Positions 55,924-62,676 of a stretch of 64,000 nucleotides of DNA are shown here, one piece after another. The stretch comes from Methanosarcinaceae archaeon (GTDB taxonomy: Archaea > Halobacteriota > Methanosarcinia > Methanosarcinales > Methanosarcinaceae): the NCBI GenBank assembly GCA_020055655.1, contig JAIPUR010000001.1:168554-232553 (forward strand), in the 5' to 3' direction. The position numbers and the translations under genes are program-made. The notes below the pieces were generated by a model. That model worked only from the letters and a program-made list of their open reading frames with translations. It was not told where the DNA came from and searched no databases. Position 1 is the stretch's first letter, and the number at the start of each line of letters is the position of its first letter.

Positions 55924-56373
55924 TTATTTACCTTTCAGCTTATCGATAATCTCAGAAACAAAGGCTGCTTTCTCATCTTCAGACATACCTTCAGAACCTT
56001 GCTCTATAAGTATTCCAACCATTTTCAGTACAAAGTCTGTTCTTTCTTCAACGGGAACTTTTGGAAGCATGATATTCAGGCAATTTGGCATCATTTCCAT
56101 CATCATATTGGGCATCATTGTCATGGCTTCACCTTTATTATCTTCCATCATCTTTGACATCATTCCACCTTCTCCCATCATCATTTTTGGCATCATTTCC
56201 ATCATGTTAACTCCCTCCATCATTTTAGGCATCATATTTTCCATCATATTTTGCTTATCCTCTGTTGACATATCAGCAAAGAAATTTCCCATCATATTTT
56301 CCATCATATCTTCTCTTTCTTCTTTGCTCATCCGTCCCATCATAAATTCCATCATTTTTTCCATCATGTTCAT
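55924..56373 (-). CDS. Methionine-rich protein with repeated MMxxM motifs
   Basis: 149 residues from ATG at 56373 (MNMMEKMMEFMMGRMSKEER); an upstream ATG at 56439 adds 22 unrelated residues. Met makes up about a quarter of the first 95 residues, in units such as DMMENMMGNF, NMMENMMPKMME and EMMPKMMMGEG. The C-terminal 50 residues (VPVEERTDFVLKMVGILIEQ) are a normal helical domain. No signal peptide. Met clusters bind Cu+ and Ag+, and copB is 1.2 kb away; a cytoplasmic copper buffer is inferred. Confidence 0.75.
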   Translation of the reverse strand: MNMMEKMMEFMMGRMSKEEREDMMENMMGNFFADMSTEDKQNMMENMMPKMMEGVNMMEMMPKMMMGEGGMMSKMMEDNKGEAMTMMPNMMMEMMPNCLNIMLPKVPVEERTDFVLKMVGILIEQGSEGMSEDEKAAFVSEIIDKLKGK

Positions 56374-56453
56374 TTTCTCCCCGTCAAACTGATTTCCTGT
56401 TTCTTGATGTGTGCTGTTGACAAAATAATTTAAAATCACATATTGCCTGTAAT

Positions 56454-56762
56454 TTATTCCTTACTAGACAATCGTGACACCAGGTAATTTACACTTTCTT
56501 CAGATAGGTTCAGATTTTTTGCAATCTCTTTGGTATCACTTGTTTCTTTTAACATATCGAGCAGATCTTCATTGACCTGATCAAGCCACTCTTCGAACAG
56601 CTTTTTCAATTCGGCTGTTCCATATGAATTTATATCCGGATCATATTTTGTAGTCCCCATCATATTTTGCTGCATTTCCATGCATTTTTGCAGCATCGAT
56701 GGCATCATATCCGATTCCATCATTTCTTGCATCATTCCCATTGGATTCCCCTTATTTTTCAT
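56454..56762 (-). CDS. Methionine-rich protein with helical C-terminus
   Basis: 102 residues. The N-terminal 36 residues are Met-rich (NPMGMMQEMMESDMMPSMLQ, then KCMEMQQNMMG); the C-terminus (KKLFEEWLDQVNEDLLDMLK and EIAKNLNLSEESVNYLVSRL) is helical and resembles a short HTH-like unit. It lies between the ArsR regulator (24-base gap) and the longer Met-rich gene (80-base gap to its accepted start), so the three form one likely operon. Confidence 0.75.
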   Translation of the reverse strand: MKNKGNPMGMMQEMMESDMMPSMLQKCMEMQQNMMGTTKYDPDINSYGTAELKKLFEEWLDQVNEDLLDMLKETSDTKEIAKNLNLSEESVNYLVSRLSSKE

Positions 56763-56786
56763 TTTAATTTCTCCCTTTAAATGAAT

Positions 56787-57179
56787 TCATCTATTTTGAA
56801 CAAAGCAAACTGGAAAATGTTTGAAAAAGCTATCTTCATCCTCAAATGATATTTTCTCAAACAACTGTGTTATTTCTTCCCCTAAATCCCTAATATCATT
56901 GACCGTTTCGATGACTCTAGGTGTCACAAGAGCATGATAAACAAATGCCTTTTTTCTGCATGAAACCACTATCCCTGAATTTTTTAATATCTTAAGGTGA
57001 TGTGATACCAGAGGCTGTGATATATCAAGCTGTGTGGCAATTTCATTGACTGGCTTTGCACCGTTTTCCAGTACTTGCAATATTGCTAATCTATTCTCAT
57101 CTGAAAGGACTTTAAAGATCGTTGCATATTTTCTGAAACTACTAACCTTGATTTTCTCTGGATCTATCTTTATCACCAA
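56787..57179 (-). CDS. ArsR-family metal-responsive repressor
   Basis: 130 residues. Winged helix: YATIFKVLSDENRLAILQVL, AKPVNEIATQLDISQPLVSH then HLKILKNSGIVVSCRKKAFV. The Cys in VSCRKK and one in FPVCFVQNR could bind metal, though the classical ELCVCD motif is replaced by KPVNEIA. A perfect palindrome sits 21 bases before its start, the position of an autoregulatory operator. It heads the operon with the two Met-rich protein genes. Confidence 0.9.
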   Translation of the reverse strand: MVIKIDPEKIKVSSFRKYATIFKVLSDENRLAILQVLENGAKPVNEIATQLDISQPLVSHHLKILKNSGIVVSCRKKAFVYHALVTPRVIETVNDIRDLGEEITQLFEKISFEDEDSFFKHFPVCFVQNR

Positions 57180-57199
57180 TATACAGTTATGTTCTAATC

Positions 57200-57219
57200 A
57201 TATAAACATCTGTTTATAT
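57200..57219. promoter_or_regulatory. ArsR-type operator palindrome
   Basis: ATATAAACA-TC-TGTTTATAT is a perfect 9-2-9 inverted repeat, very close in form to ArsR/SmtB-family operators. It lies 21 bases upstream of the ArsR gene start and overlaps the expected promoter, so it is the likely autoregulatory site for the Met-rich operon. Confidence 0.75.
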
Positions 57220-57353
57220 CTACATGTTCTTATGTGCCAGCATCAATAATATATCAACATCCTAAAATCACATGAATTCTAGCAACTCACTAGAAAAACA
57301 TTCATATAGAGTTAACACAGAAAATAAAATAAAATATTTCAGGGGTATAATCA

Positions 57354-58079
57354 ATGGAAGAAAAAATCACAAAATCATATACTAACTCTATTGGAACTGA
57401 ATTTGTATTGGTCCCTGCAGGGGAATTTGACATGGGGTCGTTGGAAGATGAAAAGAACTGGTACAGGAACGAGCGTCCTCAGCACAGGGTTAAGATCCCT
57501 AAAGAATTCTACATAGGTAAATATCCTGTTACACAAAAGGAATGGGTGGAGATAATGGGCTTCAATCCCTCCCGTTCCAAAGGTGACGATAATCCTGTTG
57601 CTAAGGTTTCATGGAGCGATGTCCAAGACTTCATCAGTAAATTGAATGAAAAAGAGGGCACAAATAAGTACCGCCTCCCAAGTGAGGCTGAATGGGAATA
57701 TGCCTGCAGGGCAGGTACTACTACTAGGTATTATTTTGGGGACGATGATGCCAAACTAACTGATCATGCCTGGTATGATGTTGATGAATCCACAGGCTCC
57801 CACGAACTTGGGCAGAAGCAGCCAAATCCCTGGGGCCTCTACGATATGCATGGAAACCTCTGGGAATGGGTGCAGGACAGATATCATGATAGCTATGAAG
57901 GTGCTCCAACAGATGGCAGTGCATGGGAAGAGGACGATTCAGCTAAGGAGATACACGTTCTTCGAGGCGGTGCCTGGTCAACACGTGCAGAAGGATGTCG
58001 CTGTGCAAGCCGCTACTACTATCCCAAGGATGGTCGCAGAAGTAGACGTTCAGGCTTCCGTCTGGTAATGGAAGTTTGA
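57354..58079 (+). CDS. SUMF1/formylglycine-generating-enzyme-like domain protein
   Basis: 241 residues, one complete FGE-sulfatase fold without signal peptide. Signature blocks: FVLVPAGEFDMGSLEDEKNW (residues 18-37), PQHRVKIPKEFYIGKYPVTQ (42-61), YRLPSEAEWEYACRAGTTTR, NPWGLYDMHGNLWEWVQDRY and VLRGGAWSTRAEGCRCASRY, ending RSRRSGFRLVMEV. True FGEs oxidise a sulfatase Cys to formylglycine using a Cys pair; here GCRCASRY offers Cys residues near that site, but no sulfatase is in the window. Function thus uncertain. Confidence 0.9.
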   Translation: MEEKITKSYTNSIGTEFVLVPAGEFDMGSLEDEKNWYRNERPQHRVKIPKEFYIGKYPVTQKEWVEIMGFNPSRSKGDDNPVAKVSWSDVQDFISKLNEKEGTNKYRLPSEAEWEYACRAGTTTRYYFGDDDAKLTDHAWYDVDESTGSHELGQKQPNPWGLYDMHGNLWEWVQDRYHDSYEGAPTDGSAWEEDDSAKEIHVLRGGAWSTRAEGCRCASRYYYPKDGRRSRRSGFRLVMEV

Positions 58080-58155
58080 ATACTTCATTTTTTGATTTTT
58101 CTAGTAAACTAAATCGACCCTGCCTCATCCAGGCACACAAACCGAGCACATGCAA

Positions 58156-58374
58156 TACGCTCAGCATTGCAATGATAACAAAAAAGTCAGTTAATCAATC
58201 AAAATCAACATCATAGGAAATAGATATCCATGGTGGGCCCGGCAACCCAGATGACGCTTCTGGAGCGCGGATCGAGGTGTATCGCTACGCTCAACACCCC
58301 AATACGAATGAGAAAACATCAGTTAATCAATTAAAATCAACATCATAGGAAACAGATATATATGGTGGGCCCGA
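58156..58374. repeat. Imperfect tandem duplication (period about 132 bp) carrying the tRNA-Val 3' end
   Basis: TACGCTCA (58156 and 58286) and then GTTAATCAATCAAAATCAAC (58190) versus GTTAATCAATTAAAATCAAC (58322), CATCATAGGAAA, AGATAT and ATGGTGGGCCCG are repeated. The second copy runs into the tRNA gene; the first ends with the same last 11 bases of the tRNA strand (58233-58243) but no tRNA follows. This suggests a duplicated att-like site or a decayed tRNA copy. Confidence 0.75.
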
Positions 58375-58439
58375 TGAGATTCGAACTCATGATCCCCGCC
58401 GTGTAAAGGCGGTGTCATAACCGGCTAGACCACGGGCCC
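58363..58439 (-). tRNA. tRNA-Val (anticodon TAC)
   Basis: Read on the minus strand: acceptor stem GGGCCCG pairs with CGGGCCC, D-arm GTCTAGCCGGTTATGAC, anticodon stem CCGCC/GGCGG with loop TTTACAC (anticodon TAC), T-arm ATGAG-TTCGAAT-CTCAT, discriminator A and an encoded CCA. All stems are perfect. No intron. Confidence 0.97.
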
Positions 58440-58504
58440 ACGCGAATAAGTTAGTTTGCTGGTGACGGTTTCGTCCTCGAGCAACCCTTTAATGTCACTG
58501 GTGG

Positions 58505-58513
58505 TATATAAAT
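58505..58513 (-). promoter_or_regulatory. TATA box for tRNA-Val
   Basis: On the minus strand the sequence ATTTATATA lies about 66 bases upstream of the mature tRNA 5' end, a normal distance for an archaeal TATA box plus a short 5' leader. Confidence 0.5.
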
Positions 58514-58591
58514 CTTGCTGATGCCGGTGTAAAATAAAGCATAATACTTGATTTTCAGTCATTTTCTGCCGAAATAACAGGCAGAATGGAA

Positions 58592-58935
58592 CTAATAACC
58601 TGAAAAATTGCCATTCATTTCAGTAATTCGTATTCTGACTATCGCAACCTTGTCCAGTATAGCATCGGAATAGGCCAATTCTTTCTTTCCAGCATACTTT
58701 TCCATCAGCAAATTCAATGCTTTAGTCTTGTCTCCAGGATCTGCGATCAGGGGTGCATTACCCAGCCTATGATGCTGTAATATTTTTCATGCTCCAGCAG
58801 TTGGTGCAGGGAATAGTTCTGCCTTGTAATCTATCCCAAAGCAGACTTGTGGGTTCTCATTGATAATATCTAGCTTCTTTCCAAGCTTGGCAGCATGCAA
58901 ATAGAGTACATCATCGCACAAGAGCTGCTCATATG
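58592..58935 (-). pseudogene. PNPOx/NimA-family flavoprotein remnant with frameshifts
   Basis: Three consecutive frames together give a family-like C-terminal two thirds: YEQLLCDDVLYLHAAKLGKK with NPQVCFGIDYKAELFP, then HEKYYSIIGW, then NAPLIADPGDKTKALNLLME and VAIVRIRITEMNGNFSGY before a stop at 58592. At least two frameshifts (about 58795 and 58765) and the loss of the N-terminus show it is dead. It is related to the intact gene at 19839. The 152 bases between it and the tRNA hold only the tRNA promoter. Confidence 0.75.
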
Positions 58936-59231
58936 AGATAATCAACAAGACATCTCTGATTAGTAATAGTTCCAACAAATTCGGCAACTTTAACGTGCTC
59001 AGGATGATTCTGATAAGTAAGCAATGTATTTTCATCTTCAAACACTGAATAAAGTGTAACATCAAATGCAGCATCTGATCCATTAATGTCAGCCCCTACT
59101 TCAATTTCTAGTATTTCAGGGATGAGTCCTTTCAGATTTTCGAGCATGTTTTTCATTTTATTGATGTTTTCAGTCTTGCCAACACCTTCAACGTTATCCT
59201 TGATCTTCCACATGACAATATGTTTAAGCAT
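58929..59231 (-). CDS. Dabb (stress-responsive A/B barrel) domain protein
   Basis: 100 residues from ATG at 59231 (MLKHIVMWKIKDNVEGVGKT); an ATG three codons earlier is possible. The fold signature is the first strand KHIVMWK, the helix NMLENLKGLIPEILEIEVGA, and the later TYQNHPEHVKVAEFVGTITN with its His pair. Dabb dimers occur in stress proteins and polyketide-type cyclases; function here unknown. Its stop overlaps the PNPOx remnant, so the two once formed a unit or were brought together by a deletion. Confidence 0.9.
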   Translation of the reverse strand: MLKHIVMWKIKDNVEGVGKTENINKMKNMLENLKGLIPEILEIEVGADINGSDAAFDVTLYSVFEDENTLLTYQNHPEHVKVAEFVGTITNQRCLVDYLI

Positions 59232-59411
59232 GAAATTCACTCCATTTAATTTGAATACAAAATATTCTGATTAAAATAACCTCTGACTACTTAAAGGAAA
59301 CAACATTTATAACTATTTCATTTAAATTGAAATTCTGACCATGGGTTCTAACTAATATCAAAGGACAATTCAAAATAGGTATTTAAATACTAAAAAAAAG
59401 AATAACACTGT

Positions 59412-60032
59412 ATGCCTTATGACAACTATCGCCAGGAAGATGATGACCTGGATTATGTCGAGGATTACCTTGGCGATTACGGCAGTGTCCGGTCTATTGT
59501 ACGTGAGGCTTTACCTTTTGAACTTATTGCAACACTCGGTGGTGTTGTGTCAGGCGTCATTCTTTCTGGTATGACAAATGAATTACAGATGATCCCAGGA
59601 CTTATAGTAATAGCCCCTGCTGTGCTGGGTATGCGTGGTAATATTTCATGCACGCTTGGCTCAAGGCTTGGAAGTGCTATTCACATGGGTCTTATTACAA
59701 AGATAGAGAACAACCCGGAACTTACAAACAATGTTGCAGGTTCACTCCTTTTAAGTTTGCTTTTATCCATTGTCCTTGGAATTGTGGGACATATAGTGAC
59801 AGTAGTACTTGGCTTTGAGAGCGCAGGCGTTCTAACATTAACTTCCATAGCAGTAATAGCCGGTGTATCATCTGGAATTATTCTGGCTTTTGTAGCAGTC
59901 CTGCTGGCTATTGGTATGTTCAGATTCGGTTTTGACCCCGACAATGTGGTCACACCTGCAATTGCCACGATAGGAGATATCGTTTCAATGCTTATGATAT
60001 TCATCGCAGCAAAGGTGGTGCTTCTACTGTGA
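59412..60032 (+). CDS. MgtE/SLC41-type divalent cation transporter subunit 1
   Basis: 206 residues, one MgtE integral-membrane domain: five hydrophobic helices with FELIATLGGVVSGVILSGMT, VIAPAVLGMRGNISCTLGSR (MgtE ion-path motif region) and FDPDNVVTPAIATIGDIVSM near the end. The N-terminus is acidic and cytoplasmic (YRQEDDDLDYVEDYLGDYG). It lacks the CBS domains of bacterial MgtE. The next gene overlaps it by 4 bases and encodes the second half, so the channel is probably a heterodimer. Confidence 0.92.
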   Translation: MPYDNYRQEDDDLDYVEDYLGDYGSVRSIVREALPFELIATLGGVVSGVILSGMTNELQMIPGLIVIAPAVLGMRGNISCTLGSRLGSAIHMGLITKIENNPELTNNVAGSLLLSLLLSIVLGIVGHIVTVVLGFESAGVLTLTSIAVIAGVSSGIILAFVAVLLAIGMFRFGFDPDNVVTPAIATIGDIVSMLMIFIAAKVVLLL

Positions 60033-60586
60033 CATATTATACGATCAGAGGAATTGTAGGAAGAGGGTTCCCCATCCTTGCAATGACCTCTTTAATAGGA
60101 ATTGCAGCTGGCCAGGTACTTAACCGTGGAATGGATAGCCTGATATCCATGCCTATTGTCCTGATATTGATACCTGCACTCATCAAAGTTGGAGGCGATA
60201 CTGGAAGCATGCTAGGTGCCAGACTATCCTCATCATTCCACATGGGCCTTGGAAACCAACTTTACAGGAACCCCGTGGTACGCAATAGTCTCCTTGCAGC
60301 TCTTATAGTTGGTCTAACAGCATCCCTGTTCCTTTCCATTGTAGTATGGATAACTGGAAAAGCACTTGGTATTGGAATAGCTTACAGCACATTACTGGCC
60401 CTTTGCATGATAGCAGGCTCATTTGAACTCATTGTTGTTTTCACAGCAACCGTAGCCATCGCATTTGCATCCCACAGATTTGGAGTTGACCCTGATGATA
60501 CAGTAATACCACTAATAGCAACTCTAGGAGACCTTGTGGGAGTTAGCGGTATCTTTTTCACAATGTACCTTTTAGGTATTATATAA
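60029..60586 (+). CDS. MgtE/SLC41-type divalent cation transporter subunit 2
   Basis: 185 residues, paralogous to the upstream subunit: GRGFPILAMTSLIGIAAGQV, LIPALIKVGGDTGSMLGARL (ion-path motif) and VDPDDTVIPLIATLGDLVGV. It starts at GTG overlapping the previous stop (4 bases). Both halves together equal one two-repeat SLC41-like transporter for Mg2+ or another divalent ion. A PhoU/TrkA-C regulatory protein follows 66 bases later. Confidence 0.92.
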   Translation: MTYYTIRGIVGRGFPILAMTSLIGIAAGQVLNRGMDSLISMPIVLILIPALIKVGGDTGSMLGARLSSSFHMGLGNQLYRNPVVRNSLLAALIVGLTASLFLSIVVWITGKALGIGIAYSTLLALCMIAGSFELIVVFTATVAIAFASHRFGVDPDDTVIPLIATLGDLVGVSGIFFTMYLLGII

Positions 60587-60652
60587 GCAATAAATAACAC
60601 TGCGATCAAACAAAAATCTCATAGAAACATACAATAAACTGGTAGAAATATT

Positions 60653-61864
60653 ATGAGTCCGAAGGAAATAAAATATACCCCACGAAATCTAAAGGATCTT
60701 TTGACCGAGATGAAGGATACATCTGAACTAATGGTCGATCTGGCATATTCTGCAATGGTCTATCATGACGAAGATATAGCAGAAGAGGTTCTCCGGCTTG
60801 AAGCAAAAATGAATACACTTGACTATCACATGAAAATATCAGCAATGCTTAGCACAAGGCGTGTTGAAGAAGCAGAGGAAATGTCTGGTGTATTACAAGT
60901 TGCTCGTGCTTCCGAAAACATTTCTAATGCTGCCGGCGACATTGCCAAGGTAGTGCTTAACGAAATGGGGATTCCTACTGAATTAAAAATGGCCCTGAGA
61001 GAAGCAGAGGAGACAATTATCAGAGCTACTGTCAGTGAAGATTCAGAGCTTAATGGGAGAACACTTGAAGATATAGAACTTGATACCGAGACAGGGATGT
61101 GGATTATTGCCATCCGTAGAAATGATGAATGGATATACGACCCTAACCATGATACCAGAATCCGATCTGATGATGTGCTCTTTGCCAGAGGACACGATGA
61201 AGGAGTCATTTATTTTATGGAACTCGTCACCAACCATAAATACGTACCAAGGGACATACCTCATGAAAGATTCCTGATCGATCTTGAGAAAGCTGTTGAC
61301 GTGATAGTTGAAATGAAGAATCTCGGAGAACTTTCAGTAGGACTTGCGTACTCAGCCCTATTGTTCGATAACGAAGATATAGCACATGAAGTTAAAGCAT
61401 TGGAAGTAGAGAGCAATGCCATGCAGAATGAGCTGCAGCACTGGGTACTTGAAACTGCAAAGCATATTCCTGATGTAAATCAACTACGTGGACTATTACA
61501 TCTGGCAAGTTCATCTGAATCAATATCAGATGCTGCATACACAATTGCAGATACAGTGCTTCGAGATATAGAACTTCACCCCATCATCACAATTGCAGTC
61601 AGACAATCCGATGAGGTTATCACAAAACTGATGGTGAACAGTTGCTCACCAATAGTAGCAAAGACATTTGGCCAGTTAAAGCTCGAAACCGAGACCGGCG
61701 TACATATAATGGCAGTTAAAAGAGGGGAACGCTGGGTATACAGACCCAACAAGAGAACTACAGTTCAATCAGGAGACATACTTATAGCCAGAGGATCACG
61801 CACAGGAGAAGATGCACTATTTGAAATGTGTGCTTGTCCTTTTGAAGGAGAAGATGATTCCTGA
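60653..61864 (+). CDS. PhoU/TrkA-C tandem-domain regulatory protein of the MgtE-type transporter
   Basis: 403 residues built of two repeats, each a PhoU-like helical bundle (first: LLTEMKDTSELMVDLAYSAM; second: VIVEMKNLGELSVGLAYSAL) followed by a TrkA-C (RCK_C) domain (LEDIELDTETGMWIIAIRRN; LKLETETGVHIMAVKRGERW with RVLFARG/DILIARGS endings). TrkA-C domains bind nucleotides or ions and gate transporters. No membrane segment. Together with the two upstream genes this forms an apparent three-gene transport operon. A hairpin terminator follows. Confidence 0.9.
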   Translation: MSPKEIKYTPRNLKDLLTEMKDTSELMVDLAYSAMVYHDEDIAEEVLRLEAKMNTLDYHMKISAMLSTRRVEEAEEMSGVLQVARASENISNAAGDIAKVVLNEMGIPTELKMALREAEETIIRATVSEDSELNGRTLEDIELDTETGMWIIAIRRNDEWIYDPNHDTRIRSDDVLFARGHDEGVIYFMELVTNHKYVPRDIPHERFLIDLEKAVDVIVEMKNLGELSVGLAYSALLFDNEDIAHEVKALEVESNAMQNELQHWVLETAKHIPDVNQLRGLLHLASSSESISDAAYTIADTVLRDIELHPIITIAVRQSDEVITKLMVNSCSPIVAKTFGQLKLETETGVHIMAVKRGERWVYRPNKRTTVQSGDILIARGSRTGEDALFEMCACPFEGEDDS

Positions 61865-61934
61865 TCAAAACTACCAGGAATTTTCAGTTTGAATTTGAAT
61901 TTTAAGATCGGATTTAACTCTAAACTAAAGAAAT

Positions 61935-61964
61935 GAAGTTTGAGATATTCAAACTTCTTTTTTT
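61935..61964 (+). terminator. Hairpin terminator shared by convergent transporter operon and rpiA
   Basis: GAAGTTTGA-GATAT-TCAAACTTC (61935-61957) with a 7-base T run after it. It overlaps the rpiA stop codon on the minus strand. Confidence 0.75.
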
Positions 61965-62653
61965 GTTATTTCCACTGAACCGTCTTTTTTGCCAATATAG
62001 ACTTCATCTACGTTTGTGAAAATACCATGCTCCACAACTCCTGTGAGCTGGGAAAGAATGAATGACATCTCGGCTGGATCTTCAATGAACCCGAATTCCG
62101 CATCGATGATGAAATTACCATTATCTGAAATTACAGGACCATCTTTTCTTGATGCAAGACGAAGCACAGGCTCGCCACCAAGTTCTCGGATCTGCTTTGA
62201 GACAAGTTCTTTTGCATAAGGAAGTACTTCAATTGGCACAAAATGGTCCATGCCTTCACTTGATTTTCCTTCATCTGCGACAATTACAAAGCTTTTTGCA
62301 GAGCGTGAAACTATCTTTTCACGAGTGTGTGCTGCACCGCCACCTTTGATCACATTAATTGCAGCATCTACCTGATCCGCACCATCGATGGCAAGGTCAA
62401 GTTCAGGGTTCTCTGCAAGTGATGTTAAAGTGATGCCTGCCTGAATTGCAAGCATCTCTGACTGGTATGATGTTACCACTGCAATAATGTCAAGGCCTTC
62501 TTCTGCAACACGTCTTCCAAGTTCTGCAATTGTGTAAGCTGTGGTGGAGCCAGTACCAAGACCAACTACCATACCATCTGTTACAAGTTCTGCTGCAGCG
62601 ATACCTGCAGCTTTCTTTTCAGGACTTTCAACTGATGGATTCCTTTCTTTCAT
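61949..62653 (-). CDS. rpiA: Ribose-5-phosphate isomerase A
   Basis: 234 residues, normal for RpiA. Visible motifs: [20 protein letters not shown] (residues 28-47), the active-site [20 protein letters not shown] (86-105) with the catalytic Asp, and [20 protein letters not shown]. It interconverts ribulose 5-phosphate and ribose 5-phosphate, supplying PRPP for nucleotides. It lies 23 bases downstream of aspS on the same strand and is probably co-transcribed with it. Confidence 0.96.
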   Translation of the reverse strand: MKERNPSVESPEKKAAGIAAAELVTDGMVVGLGTGSTTAYTIAELGRRVAEEGLDIIAVVTSYQSEMLAIQAGITLTSLAENPELDLAIDGADQVDAAINVIKGGGAAHTREKIVSRSAKSFVIVADEGKSSEGMDHFVPIEVLPYAKELVSKQIRELGGEPVLRLASRKDGPVISDNGNFIIDAEFGFIEDPAEMSFILSQLTGVVEHGIFTNVDEVYIGKKDGSVEITKKEV

Positions 62654-62676
62654 GGAAATTACATCCTGAGAACAAG

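Noticed and set aside
56069..56392. 107-codon plus frame rich in Ile opposite the Met-rich gene
   Set aside because: Antisense of ATG runs (CAT to Ile/Ser codons); an artefact of the Met repeats.
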